Shown here in pieces: positions 53,842 to 63,799 of a stretch of DNA of 64,000 nucleotides. The stretch comes from Mesorhizobium sp. AR07 (GTDB lineage: Bacteria; Pseudomonadota; Alphaproteobacteria; Rhizobiales; Rhizobiaceae), in the NCBI RefSeq assembly GCF_024746815.1, contig NZ_CP080527.1, forward strand, positions 124,001 to 188,000, given 5' to 3'. Made by a program: the position numbers and the translations under genes. Below the pieces are notes generated by a model. It ran no database searches, was not told where the DNA came from, and saw only the letters and a list, made by a program, of their open reading frames with translations. Every line of letters begins with the position of its first letter. Positions within the stretch are counted from its first letter, which is position 1.

Positions 53842-55217
53842 TCAATTCTCGACTATGTGCGACAGCGTCTCGGATCGGTTGCGGGTCAAGGCTATCCGGC
53901 AACCGGGTGGTCCTTCGATCACCATATCCATGTCATGTAAGCGCGCGATCGCCGCCACCAGACTGAGGCCGAGGCCGTTGCCGGGTTCGTGACGGCTCGG
54001 CTCCGCGCGGTAGAACCGCTTCAGAACTATGGTTCGGTCGGCCTCGGAAATACCGGGGCCGGTGTCGCTGACAGAGACGATGTCGGCCGCGCCGCTGCGG
54101 GCAAACCGGACCTCGACGGAGCCGCCTGCCGGCGTGAATTTAATCGCATTGTCGATCAGGTTGGCGAAAGCCTCGAAGAGCAGGCTCGGGTCACCGCGCG
54201 AGGGTCTGGCGGGCTCGCCCTCGAAATAGGATCTGAGCGTGATGTTCTTGTCCTCGGCCAGCGGCTCGTAGAACTCGACGGCATCGGTGACGATGGCGCC
54301 AAGGTCGACGTCGATGAAACCGGCCCGCCGCGCGCCGTCCTCGATTTCGGAAATGCGCAACAGCGCGCCGAAGGTCTTCAAGATGCCTTGCGTTTCGGCA
54401 ATCGCCTCGTCGACGCTTTCGGCATAGTCGGCAGTGGATGACGACCGTCTTCGCGAACGGTCGAGACCGGCAAGCAGGCGGGTCAGCGGCGTGCGCATTT
54501 CATGGGCGATGTTGTCGCAGACGCCTTTCACCTCGTTCATCAGCCGCTGCAATTCGTCCAACATCTCGTTGACCACGGCGACAAGCCGCCCCACGTCTCC
54601 GCTGCCTCGCGTCGGCAGGCGGCCGGAGAGGTCGCCCTTGACGATGCTGCGGGTCGCCTTGGTGATGTCGTCCAGTTGCCGGACGGCACCGGCGCCGATC
54701 AGGATCGCTCCAACCAATCCAGAACCGTCGTCACGCCGCCGGCGAGCAACATTGCGCCGAGCAGGACGTCGCCGAATTCGTTCAATTCGTCGACGCTTTG
54801 CGCAACTAGTAGGGTTTGGCCTGTCGGCAATCGCCAGGTCAGCCCGCGAAAGGGCGCCATGGGAAGATGGCTTCCGTGGCCGAACTCGAACGGGGCGGTG
54901 GCATTGTCATGTCCGGCGGGGAAGGGTAGCGGGTTGCCGGCGAGGACCTTGCCGGTCGCATCGTAAAGGGTAATCGGCCGCTCGGTGGTGGCGTCGTCGC
55001 GCTGGCGGTTATCCAGCCTCTGTGCCAGCGCGGTCGCATCCAGACGCGATAGCACCTTGCCCTCGCGCTGCACCCATTCGTCGACCCTGTTCGAGAGAAA
55101 GCCTTTCACCTCCCATGAGATGAAGGCGAAAAGTGTCAGCGACGCCAGGCCGAACAAAGCCAGGAACGCGATCGCTAGCCTGAAGCTGGTTGTCCTGGAG
55201 AGCTCAACCAGCCGCAT
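53842..55217 (-). pseudogene. Sensor histidine kinase, frameshifted between sensor and HAMP
   Basis: The N-terminal half (MRLVELSRTTSFRLAIAFLALFGLASLTLFAFI, periplasmic domain, then LLGAMLLAGGVTTVL) ends at 54699 with WLERS and a stop. The other frame takes up VGAILIGAGAVRQLDDITKATRSIVKGDLSGRLPTRG (membrane segment and HAMP), then the H-box NIAHEMRTPLTRLLAGLD, N-box NLIDNAIKFTP, DTGPGISEADR and GNGLGLSLVAAIARLH. Inserting one base near 54705 restores a kinase of about 458 residues. The ATG at 55217 overlaps the response regulator stop by 14 bases. Without a restored frame, signalling should be lost. Confidence 0.8.
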
Positions 55218-55887
55218 TGAGGACGTAACCCGAGCCGCGCACCGTCTGGATGACCGACGGCTCGCCGGCCGTGTCGATCTTGCGCCGCAGCTTGCTGACA
55301 TGCACATCGATGAGATTGGTTGGCTCGTCGTAGCGGTAGTGCCATATCTCCTCGAACAACATGGTGCGCGTCACCACCTGTCCGGCATTGCGGACAAGAT
55401 ATTCCAGGAGCCGGTATTCCCTCGGCAACAGGTCGACGAGCTGGCCGTGACGGCGAACGGTGTGCGTCAGAAGGTCCACCTCCAGCGGGCCGGCCCGCAG
55501 CACGGATTCGGTTATCGGTGCATTGCGCCGGCGAAGCAGGACATCCAGCCTTGCCGTCAGCTCAAGGAAATCGAAAGGCTTGGTCAAATAGTCATCGCCG
55601 CCGGCCTTCAGTCCGCGAACGCGTTCGTCGACGGCCGTCAAGGCGCTGAGGATCAGCACCGGCGCATGGATGCCGGCTGCACGCAGCGCCGCCAGGACGC
55701 CCAGTCCGTCGAGGTCGCCTGGCAGCATGCGATCGAGAACGATGGCATCGTAGGGATCGCTGATCGCTTTCACCAGACCATCACGACCGGTGAAAGCTGT
55801 CCGTGTCTCATATCCATAGTCGACAAGCGCCGCCTCGATCTCGCGCGAGGTCTGCACATCGTCCTCTATCACCAGTATGGTTGTCAC
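55204..55887 (-). CDS. OmpR-family response regulator
   Basis: A 227-residue regulator. Acidic pocket EDD at residues 8-10, phosphorylated Asp in AIVLDRMLPGDLDG, Lys in YLTKPFDF, then the OmpR winged helix: LVDLLPREYRLLEYLVRNAGQVVTRTMLFEEIWHYRYDEPTNLIDVHVSKLRRKID and IQTVRGSGYVL. It is transcribed together with the broken sensor kinase. The cognate signal is unknown. Divergent from a second regulator with a 350-base gap. Confidence 0.93.
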   Translation of the reverse strand: MTTILVIEDDVQTSREIEAALVDYGYETRTAFTGRDGLVKAISDPYDAIVLDRMLPGDLDGLGVLAALRAAGIHAPVLILSALTAVDERVRGLKAGGDDYLTKPFDFLELTARLDVLLRRRNAPITESVLRAGPLEVDLLTHTVRRHGQLVDLLPREYRLLEYLVRNAGQVVTRTMLFEEIWHYRYDEPTNLIDVHVSKLRRKIDTAGEPSVIQTVRGSGYVLNAAG

Positions 55888-56237
55888 ACTGCACTCCGAC
55901 GCCGGGCAAGATCATGCCGCTGCTTGCATTTGGTATTCCTGTATTCCTTTAGACGCATCCGACCTAGATCGGTTTCGCGCCAACATTAAATCGGATTCAT
56001 GTTTGCTTCCGGAAAGCCCAGCGGAAGCTCCACAGCGGCGGCGAACTGGCGAGCCTTGGCGAAACTGAACAAATCTGGTCATGGTGGCCTCTCGCTCCTA
56101 TGTTTTGCGGGAGATGGGTGCGTTTGGCGTCAGCCTGATCCTGCGAAACTCGGTTTCTCCATACAGATCCTGTGATCCGGCAATTTCGCCATATCATGAG
56201 AGCGGGTTAATCTTCCGGCGGCGAGAATGGCGGTCCG
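55888..56237. other. Divergent intergenic region between two response regulators
   Basis: Contains both promoters. No repeat clear enough to propose an operator was found. Confidence 0.3.
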
Positions 56238-56918
56238 ATGCGTATCCTGATTGTCGAAGACGATGAAAAGACGGCGAGTTACCTGAAGCGCGGTCTTTCG
56301 GAAGCCGGCCATGTCGTCGACCGCGCCCGCGACGGCGCCACGGGCCTGGCCATGGCGCTGGAAGACATCTACGACGTTCTGGTCCTCGACAGGATGCTTC
56401 CGCAGATGGACGGCATCGAATTGGTCAAAGGCATCCGGGCCCACGGCAACCAGGTGCCGGCGTTGATGTTGAGCGCCCGCGCCAGCACGCAAGACAGGAT
56501 CGAAGGCTTGCAGGCGGGATGCGACGACTACATCGCCAAGCCCTATGCCTTCGCGGAGATCCTGGCGCGGCTCGACGCGCTGGCAAGGCGCGTCCAGCCG
56601 ACACGGCGGCAGGCGGTGCTGAAGGTCGGCGAGCTGGAGCTTGATCTGCTTGGCCGGCGCGCGGTGCGCGGCGCACGCCACATCGATCTCCAGTACCGGG
56701 AATTCCTGTTGCTGGAGCTGCTGATGCGCCACGCCGGCCAGATCGTGACGCGTTCGATGCTGCTCGAAACGGCATGGCCCTATGATTTCGAACCGCGCGG
56801 CAACGTCGTCGACATGCATATCCACCGCTTGCGCGGCAAGGTGGATGAGGGGTTCGCCGCCCCGCTGATCCACACGGTGCAGGGCTCGGGCTACGTTCTC
56901 AGTCCGCAGCGGCCCTAG
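56238..56918 (+). CDS. OmpR-family response regulator upstream of RND pump genes
   Basis: A 226-residue regulator. Acidic pocket EDDEKTASYL, phospho-acceptor Asp in VLVLDRMLPQMDGIEL, Lys in YIAKPYAF, DNA-binding winged helix ending VDMHIHRLRGKVDEGFAAPLIHTVQGSGYVL. It is followed by the membrane-fusion and RND genes without an obvious kinase gene between them. It may control the pump, possibly responding to the broken sensor kinase, although the second regulator is the natural partner of that kinase. Confidence 0.93.
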   Translation: MRILIVEDDEKTASYLKRGLSEAGHVVDRARDGATGLAMALEDIYDVLVLDRMLPQMDGIELVKGIRAHGNQVPALMLSARASTQDRIEGLQAGCDDYIAKPYAFAEILARLDALARRVQPTRRQAVLKVGELELDLLGRRAVRGARHIDLQYREFLLLELLMRHAGQIVTRSMLLETAWPYDFEPRGNVVDMHIHRLRGKVDEGFAAPLIHTVQGSGYVLSPQRP

Positions 56919-57147
56919 CGTATTTTCCTACCTGAACGATATTTCATGTTCGGGCGAACGGCCCGACATGAACGCGACCCCATGGTGATTGTGCAATGCA
57001 GCATTTGCGCTGCGCTGCCTGTCGAGAAGCGGAACATCGGCCCGAAAATTCTCTCCAGTTCGAAGTGTTGCTCCCCGCATTTGATACGGGCACGTCCTCG
57101 AAACAGAGAATGCCATCCGCCTCTTCGCCGCAACGGCAGCCGAACCC

Positions 57148-58401
57148 ATGGAGACCCCTGTGCGCGACGACCCTGAAAACCAAGACAACCAGACGGATGC
57201 CGGCCTGCCGACAGACAGTCGGACGACGGGCAGTCTGGCTTCCACTTCCGGTACTGTACGGTGGCTGGCGATCGGCGCCATCCTCATCGTGGCGGCGGGT
57301 GCCGGAGCCCTGACGCTTCGCCAGGGGGACACCGCGCCGCTTGCCAAGATCGCCGCCGCGCCGATTCCGGTCACCGCCGCCATTGCCTCTGTACGCGACC
57401 TGCCGATCGCGCGCACCGGGCTCGGCACCGTGCTTCCGCTGAACCAGGTCGACGTCAAGGCCAGGGTCGACGGACAGATACAGCGCATCTTCTTCAGCGA
57501 GGGACAGGAGGTGAAGGCGGGCGATATCCTTGCCCAGATCGATCCGCGGGCCTATGCCGCGCTGCTCGCGCAGGCGCAGGCCACTTTGCAGAAGGATGTC
57601 GCGCAGCTCGCCAATGCGCGCGCCGATGAAGCGCGGGCGACGAAGCTCACCCAGTCCGGGGCCGGCACCACGCAGGCGGCCGATACGGCCCGCGCCCAGG
57701 TTGCGGTCATGCAGGCGACGGTTGATGGCGATCAGGCCGCGGTCGATACCGCCAAGCTCAATCTCGACTATGCTACGATCACCGCGCCGATCTCCGGGCG
57801 TGTAGGCCTGAAGCAGGCCAATGAAGGGTCGCTGGTGCATGCCAATGATGCCGTGGGTATCGTCACCATCACCCAGATGCAACCGATCTCCGTGCAGTTC
57901 TCGCTGCCCCAGGACCAGTTGCCCGACCTTCAGTCCGGTCAGTCCGCTGGCTTGATTCCGGTTGCCGCCGACACTAGGGACGGTTCCACGAAGATCGCTG
58001 ACGGCAGGCTGACGGCCATCGACAGCCAGATCGACGCGACGACCGGCATGATCAAGCTGAAAGCTGAATTCGACAACAACGACAAGGCGCTCTGGCCGGG
58101 GGCACTGGTGACGGTTCAGGTCGGTGTGCGTACCGAGCATAACGCCGTCGTGCTGCCTTCCGCCGCGGTGCAGAGCGGCCAGAGCGGCCCCTATGTCTTC
58201 GTCGTCAAGCCGGACAACACCGTTACCATCGCCAAGGTGACCACAGGCGATGTGGTCGGCGACGTCACCATGCTGACCTCCGGCGCGGTGGCCGGCGACA
58301 ACATTGTGGTGTCGGGCCAGTCCCGCCTGACCGAGGGGACGAGCGTGAAGGTGACGCAGGCCGACGACCCGTCCCAGAAGGTGGCGCTGGAGACGAAATG
58401 A
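57148..58401 (+). CDS. RND efflux membrane-fusion protein
   Basis: A 417-residue periplasmic adaptor. An N-terminal tail is followed by a membrane anchor (VRWLAIGAILIVAAGAGALTL), the lipoyl-like half LPLNQVDVKARVDGQIQRIFFSEGQEVKAGDILAQIDPRAYAALLAQAQATLQKDVAQLANAR, the second half LDYATITAPISGRVGLKQANEGSLVHAND and a beta-barrel end. Links the inner-membrane RND pump to an outer-membrane channel, which is not in view. Overlaps the pump gene in ATGA. Confidence 0.93.
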   Translation: METPVRDDPENQDNQTDAGLPTDSRTTGSLASTSGTVRWLAIGAILIVAAGAGALTLRQGDTAPLAKIAAAPIPVTAAIASVRDLPIARTGLGTVLPLNQVDVKARVDGQIQRIFFSEGQEVKAGDILAQIDPRAYAALLAQAQATLQKDVAQLANARADEARATKLTQSGAGTTQAADTARAQVAVMQATVDGDQAAVDTAKLNLDYATITAPISGRVGLKQANEGSLVHANDAVGIVTITQMQPISVQFSLPQDQLPDLQSGQSAGLIPVAADTRDGSTKIADGRLTAIDSQIDATTGMIKLKAEFDNNDKALWPGALVTVQVGVRTEHNAVVLPSAAVQSGQSGPYVFVVKPDNTVTIAKVTTGDVVGDVTMLTSGAVAGDNIVVSGQSRLTEGTSVKVTQADDPSQKVALETK

Positions 58402-61400
58402 TGAGCATCTCGGAACTCTTCATCCGGCGCCGTGTCGGCACCTGCCTGCTGGCGCTCGGCGTCCTGATGCTGGGCGCGGTGGCTTATTTTAGCCTGCCGG
58501 TGGCGCCGTTGCCGCAGATCGACTTCCCGACGATCGAGGTTGAGGCGCAAGTTCCGGGCGCCAGCGCCGACACGATGGCGAACACGGTTGCGACACCGCT
58601 GGAAAACTCGCTGTCGAGCGTTTCCGGCGTGACCCAGATGACATCGTCCAGTGCGTCGGGCCGCACCACGATCGTCATGCAGTTCGACCTGACGCGCGAC
58701 ATCAATGCCGCAGCGCAGGATGTGCAAGCGGCGATCTCGGCGACCAGCGGCTTGCTGCCCAAGAGCATGACCAGCCCGCCGACATACCACAAGGTCAATC
58801 CGGCGGAGGCGACGCTGCTGACGCTTTCGCTGAGTTCCGACATCATGGCGACGACCGAGCTCGACCACTATGCCGAGGACGTCATCGCCCAGCAGCTGTC
58901 GCAGATGACGGGCGTTGGCCTCGTCGACTTTCACGGGCCGCAACGCCCATCAGTGCGCATCCGGCTAGATCCTGACAAGGTCGCCGCGCGCGGCCTGACG
59001 CTGGAGGACGTGCGCACCGTCATCGGCCAGCAGACGGTCAATGCGCCCAAAGGCTCGCTCAGCGGCGATGGGCGCACCGTCGTGCTCGGCGCCACCGATC
59101 AGCTTGTCGATGTGCCGGCCTATCAGGGAATGGTGGTGGCCTATCGCAACGGCGCACCGATCCTGCTTGGCGACCTCGGCACGGTACTCACCGCGCCCCA
59201 GGATACGCACCAGGCGGCCTGGCTGCAGGGCACGCGCTCGGTAATGATCGATATCCACAAGCAGGCCGGCTTCAATGTGCTGAGCACCATCCAGTCGATC
59301 AAGGACCGACTGCCGGCGCTGTCACAAAGCCTGCCGGCATCGGTCAAGCTGACGGTGGTGGGCGACCGCACCCAGATCATCCAGGCATCCCTCGCCGATG
59401 TGCAATACACGATGCTCATTACCATCGCGCTGGTGGTCGGCGTGATCTTTGTGTTCCTGCGCAATTTCTGGGCGACGGTGATTCCGAGCATCACGATTCC
59501 GCTGTCGCTGTTCGGCACGTTCTGCGTGATGTATCTGCTCGGCTACAGCCTGGACAACCTCTCGCTGATGGGCCTGGTCATCGCGGTGGGTTTCGTGGTC
59601 GACGACGCCATCGTCGTCATCGAGAACATCACCCGCCATCTCGAAATGGGCAAGTCGAAGATCACGGCGGCGATAGACGGCGCACGCGAGGTAACCTTCA
59701 CCATCATCTCGATGACCATCTCACTGATTGCCGTCTTCATCCCCATCCTGTTGATGAGGGGTGTGGTCGGCCGCCTGTTCCGCGAATTCGCGGTGACGGT
59801 TAGCATCGCCATCCTGATATCGGGCCTGGTTTCGCTGACCGTGACGCCGATGCTGTGCGCCTGGCTGATCAAACCTGACCACGACCGGCAGCATGGACCG
59901 TTCTATCGATGGTCGGAGCGGGGATTCCAGGCCGTGACCAACGGCTATGCGCGTTGCCTGGACGTCGTGCTGGCGCATCGCGCACTGATGCTGCTGGTCA
60001 CGGTGGGCACGCTGGCGCTGACGCTGTGGCTCTACACGATCACACCGAAGGGATTCCTGCCCGAGCAGGATACTGGATACATCCAGGGGCAGGCACAGGC
60101 GGCCACCGACATTTCCTTCGAGGCGATGTCGACGAAGATGCAACAGCTCGGCGCCATCGTGCAGAAGGATCCCGATGTCGACAACGTCGGCTTCTGGATC
60201 AACCCCAGCCCGTCGGTCAGCGTTGGACAGATCCAGGTCAACCTCAAGCCTTTTGGACAACGCAAGGCCAGCGCCAGGCAGGTGATGGCACGACTCAAGT
60301 CGGCCGCGGCCAACATCGAGGGCCTGACGCTGAACATGCTGATCCGCCAGGACATCCAGATCGGTGGGCGCCAGGGCGCGGCGCAATACCAATACACGCT
60401 GCAAAGCGGCGACACCGCCGAGCTCGACAAATGGGCGGCGACCATGAAAAAGGCGATTGCGGCGCTGCCTGGCCTGCTCGACGTGTCGTCGGACGCGCGG
60501 CCGGCGGCGACCAGCGCGACGCTCGATATCGACCGCCCGACGGCGGCGCGGCTCGGCGTCAGCGTGCAGGCGATCGACGACGTCCTCTATGACGCCTTCG
60601 GCCAGCGGCAGGTCGCCACGCTGTTCACGCAGGTCAGCCAGTACCATGTGGTGCTGGAGCTCGATCCGAGCTTCCAGCTCAACACGGATGCGCTGAGCCG
60701 CCTGTATGTCCGCTCCTCAACAACGCAGAAGCTGATCCCGTTGAGCATGCTGGCGAGTGTGAAGAACGGCGTCCTGCCGGTGACGGTGAACCACCAGGGC
60801 TCGCTACCGGCGACGACGCTGTCGTTCAACCTGGCGCCCGGCGTGTCGCTCAGCGATGCGGTGACGGCGATCCACGCCGCCGAGATCAATGCTGGAATGC
60901 CGGTCAGCGTCACCGGTTCCTTCCAGGGCACCGCGCAGGCCTTCCAGGATTCGCTGGCCAGCCAGCCCTGGTTGATCCTGGCGGCGGTGATCGCCGTCTA
61001 TATCGTGCTCGGTGTCCTCTACGAGAGCGCGATCCACCCGTTGACCATCATTTCGACGCTGCCGTCGGCGGGGCTTGGCGCCTTGCTGGCGCTGCTGCTG
61101 TTCGGGCAGGACCTGTCGATCATGGGCATGATCGGCATCATCCTGTTGATCGGCATCGTCAAGAAGAATGCGATCATGATGATCGACTTCGCGCTGGAGG
61201 CGGAGCGCGAGGAGGGACTCAGTCCGACCGAATCGATCCGGCAGGCATGTCTGATGCGCTTCCGGCCGATCATGATGACGACACTGGCCGCGCTGCTTGG
61301 CACCTTGCCGCTGGCGCTAGGCCATGGACCCGGCGCCGAACTTCGCGTGCCTCTGGGAATAGCGATCGTCGGCGGACTGGTAATCTCGCAGATACTGACC

Positions 61401-61502
61401 CTGTTCACGACACCGGTCATCTACCTGATCTTCGACCGGTTCACTGGTCAGCGAAGAAAGCCGGCGGTTAAGGCTGCGCCAATTCAAATCGCCCTCGAAT
61501 GA
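58398..61502 (+). CDS. RND multidrug efflux transporter (HAE1/MdtB-like)
   Basis: A 1034-residue inner-membrane pump. RRRVGTCLLALGVLMLGAVAYFSLPVAPLPQIDFPTIEV is the first membrane segment. NAAAQDVQAAISATSGLLPKSM and GFVVDDAIVVIENITRHLEMG (the TM4 Asp pair of the proton relay) follow. The C-terminal half repeats the pattern (LLIGIVKKNAIMMIDFALEAEREEG, LMRFRPIMMTTLAALLGTLPLALGHGPGAELRVPLGIAIVGGL). It uses the proton motive force to export drugs or metabolites. Length and motifs fit the MdtB/MuxB branch. Confidence 0.95.
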   Translation: MMSISELFIRRRVGTCLLALGVLMLGAVAYFSLPVAPLPQIDFPTIEVEAQVPGASADTMANTVATPLENSLSSVSGVTQMTSSSASGRTTIVMQFDLTRDINAAAQDVQAAISATSGLLPKSMTSPPTYHKVNPAEATLLTLSLSSDIMATTELDHYAEDVIAQQLSQMTGVGLVDFHGPQRPSVRIRLDPDKVAARGLTLEDVRTVIGQQTVNAPKGSLSGDGRTVVLGATDQLVDVPAYQGMVVAYRNGAPILLGDLGTVLTAPQDTHQAAWLQGTRSVMIDIHKQAGFNVLSTIQSIKDRLPALSQSLPASVKLTVVGDRTQIIQASLADVQYTMLITIALVVGVIFVFLRNFWATVIPSITIPLSLFGTFCVMYLLGYSLDNLSLMGLVIAVGFVVDDAIVVIENITRHLEMGKSKITAAIDGAREVTFTIISMTISLIAVFIPILLMRGVVGRLFREFAVTVSIAILISGLVSLTVTPMLCAWLIKPDHDRQHGPFYRWSERGFQAVTNGYARCLDVVLAHRALMLLVTVGTLALTLWLYTITPKGFLPEQDTGYIQGQAQAATDISFEAMSTKMQQLGAIVQKDPDVDNVGFWINPSPSVSVGQIQVNLKPFGQRKASARQVMARLKSAAANIEGLTLNMLIRQDIQIGGRQGAAQYQYTLQSGDTAELDKWAATMKKAIAALPGLLDVSSDARPAATSATLDIDRPTAARLGVSVQAIDDVLYDAFGQRQVATLFTQVSQYHVVLELDPSFQLNTDALSRLYVRSSTTQKLIPLSMLASVKNGVLPVTVNHQGSLPATTLSFNLAPGVSLSDAVTAIHAAEINAGMPVSVTGSFQGTAQAFQDSLASQPWLILAAVIAVYIVLGVLYESAIHPLTIISTLPSAGLGALLALLLFGQDLSIMGMIGIILLIGIVKKNAIMMIDFALEAEREEGLSPTESIRQACLMRFRPIMMTTLAALLGTLPLALGHGPGAELRVPLGIAIVGGLVISQILTLFTTPVIYLIFDRFTGQRRKPAVKAAPIQIALE

Positions 61503-61990
61503 CGCCGGGCACGATGTGGCTGCATGTTGCACGGTTGAATCGAAAGAGCCCCAATTGGGGTTGGGTTGCTTTGCGATGGCCAGCTTGAAGCCGGCAAACT
61601 GCGATCGGTGTGGGCCTTTCCCGCGCCGACAAAAACCTCGCCAGCCGACGGTTTCGGAATTGTGACAGCCGGCGCGCCGCCTGCTGAGGCTGCCCAAAGG
61701 CACCATGAAAGGGCCAAGCTATCCCGACGACACATTGCTGATTCATATGTGGACGCCCCTATGGCAAGGGCTTTTTATCGGGACGGGTGTGATCGGTTGC
61801 TTTCATATGTCCGGCCTGTTTGTGCGGCGCTGTGATTGCCGCTGGCCATGATGGAAATCCGCCGGTGAGGTCCCTGATCAAGTTGGCGCGCTTATAAAGC
61901 GCATTGAATCAGACGGGTTGGTTTCACCATTGGCTCGATCGTTACACATCATCGACTGCCGTTACCAATTCGGATTGCCTGGGCCTGTGC
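61503..61990. other. Region between the RND gene and the IS110 element
   Basis: No gene supported; no terminator with a clear T-run. The left end of the IS110 element probably lies here. Confidence 0.3.
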
Positions 61991-63013
61991 TCAAGCTGTC
62001 AGTTCATAGGGCCGGTAGGTTTCCTTTCGTGTCAGCACGACCCATGCGATCCGGGCGAGCTTGTTGGCCAGCGCGACGGAGACGAGCCTGAACGGCTTTT
62101 TCTCCATTAGCTTTCTGATCCAGTTCGCCATGGGCGTTGGCTTGTCCTTTATGTGGCGGATTACGGCGGTGGCGCCGACGACGAGCAAGCGGCGCAAGTA
62201 CCGGTCTCCCTGCTTGGAGATGCCGCCGAGCCGGGTCTTGCCGCCGGTGGAATGCTGCTGCGGCGTCAGGCCGAGCCAGGCAGCGAACTGCCTGCCCGAT
62301 CGGAACTGATCGGGATCGGTGACGGTGGCAGCGAGAGCCGTGGCCGTGATCACGCCGAGGCCGGGGATCCCGGCGAGCCGGCGACTGGCCTCGCTTTCGG
62401 TGTGCCAGGCGATGAGCTGCCGATCCAGCGCCGCGACCTCATCGTTGAGCGCCATGATCTGGCGGACAAGAATCCCCAGAGAAGTGCGGGCATAAGCTGG
62501 CAAAGCGTCATCGTCGGACAGTGCTTGTTCGGCCAGCTTCGCCAGATTGGCGATGCCGGGATTGGCGATAAGACCGAGTTCGGCTAGATGTGCGCGCAAG
62601 GCATTGGCGATCATGGTGCGTTGTCGAACGAGCAACGACCGGGCGCGATGGGCCATGAGAACGCTCTGCTGCTCGACCGTCTTCACCGGCACGAACCGCA
62701 TCGTCGGACGCTGTACGGCTTCGCAGATCGCTTCGGCGTCGAGTGCATCGCTCTTGCCGCGCTTGACATAGGCCTTCACGTAAGACGGTGGGATGAGCCG
62801 AACCTCGTGCCCCATGGCGGCGAGGGTGCGAGCCCAGTAATGCGCCGTTCCGCACGCCTCCACCCCGATAAGACAGGGCGAAAGCTTCGAGAAGAACGGC
62901 AACATCTGTTTGCGGTGCAGACGCTTCACCAAAATCGTCGCGCCGCTCTCATCAACGCCGTGCGCTTGAAACACGCTCTTCGCCAAATCCAGCCCAATCG
63001 TCGTAATCGTCAT
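61991..63013 (-). CDS. IS110-family transposase
   Basis: A 340-residue DEDD transposase. MTITTIGLDLAKSVFQAHGVDESG carries the first Asp, VEACGTAHYWARTLAAMGHEVRLI the Glu, KRGKSDALDAEAICEAV the two Asp. LAGIPGLGVITATALAATV and FAAWLGLTPQQHSTGGKTRLGGISKQGDRYLRRLLVVGA are the conserved C-terminal block with the catalytic Ser. The frame is open to 63202; the ATG at 63013 is the family start. It appears complete. Its orientation is opposite to the LysR remnant next to it. Confidence 0.93.
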   Translation of the reverse strand: MTITTIGLDLAKSVFQAHGVDESGATILVKRLHRKQMLPFFSKLSPCLIGVEACGTAHYWARTLAAMGHEVRLIPPSYVKAYVKRGKSDALDAEAICEAVQRPTMRFVPVKTVEQQSVLMAHRARSLLVRQRTMIANALRAHLAELGLIANPGIANLAKLAEQALSDDDALPAYARTSLGILVRQIMALNDEVAALDRQLIAWHTESEASRRLAGIPGLGVITATALAATVTDPDQFRSGRQFAAWLGLTPQQHSTGGKTRLGGISKQGDRYLRRLLVVGATAVIRHIKDKPTPMANWIRKLMEKKPFRLVSVALANKLARIAWVVLTRKETYRPYELTA

Positions 63014-63094
63014 CGTAAACGCTCCTCTTCCTGCTTCGTGTCCGGTCAGCAGCATAGCGGCTGCCGGTCGGTGCAGGGGCGTCCACATCATCAA

Positions 63095-63316
63095 GCTGCC
63101 GGCACGGGTCAAGGTCTCGCAGTAGTACGCGACGTTTCCGCAAACGACGCCTTGGCGTCGGGAAAAATAGTCATCGCGATCGACAATTCCGTGCCTACCC
63201 AAGATGGGTATTACGCCATCGCCCCCACCGAAAAAGCGCGTATTGCGAAGGCTAAGAGCTTTCGCGACTGGATTTTGAGTGAGGCAAGCGAGACGCAGAG
63301 ACGTTTGAGTGTTTGA
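63095..63316 (+). pseudogene. LysR-type regulator C-terminal fragment
   Basis: The forward frame reads AAGTGQGLAVVRDVSANDALASGKIVIAIDNSVPTQDGYYAIAPTEKARIAKAKSFRDWIL, which matches the effector-domain end of GcvA-like LysR regulators. The remainder is missing and the IS110 element starts just upstream, so the gene was probably cut by that insertion or a linked deletion. Confidence 0.75.
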
Positions 63317-63799
63317 AGGCGGCCGCCAAGGCGAAGAAAAATCAGAGCTGCACGATCACCGTAAAAGTGGGGGGGTAGTGCAGACCGGTTGGAACCTGAT
63401 CCGAAAAAAATGGGCGCGGCGACCAATGCTTACTGACGGATCGAGGCCGGCACGCCGGCATCGCAGATCGGCGCTGTTGGCGCGGCGGTGTCATCACCAT
63501 GCGCCATAGACCTGCGGTGCTCTACCTTCCCGGGCCGGTGTGCTCACCGTACCGATGTTCCCGACTCTCGCATCGCGCTCGGGCAGCGCGCTGGCCGGCT
63601 CGCATCACTAGCCTCGCCATCCAGTAGGGGAAGCTTCCCTGACATTCGTCACGATGCGATGGGGCAACTTCCTCAGCCCTGCTCGGATTTGATTGATCCC
63701 GCGGCAAGGCCAGGGAAACGTGGCGACAAATCCGGCCAAACGGCGTTCGGCCAAACCGAGACCACGCAGTCGACCGCGGCAATTGCGCTCGCTGGATAA
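63317..63799. other. Region without a supported gene
   Basis: Decayed text on both strands, partly the far end of the Crp/Fnr remnant. Confidence 0.25.

Noticed and set aside
56944..58140. 398-codon reverse-strand frame opposite the membrane-fusion protein
   Set aside because: No recognisable domain and antisense to a confident gene.
59721..60647. 308-codon reverse-strand frame inside the RND gene
   Set aside because: His/Arg/Asp-rich shadow with no homology.
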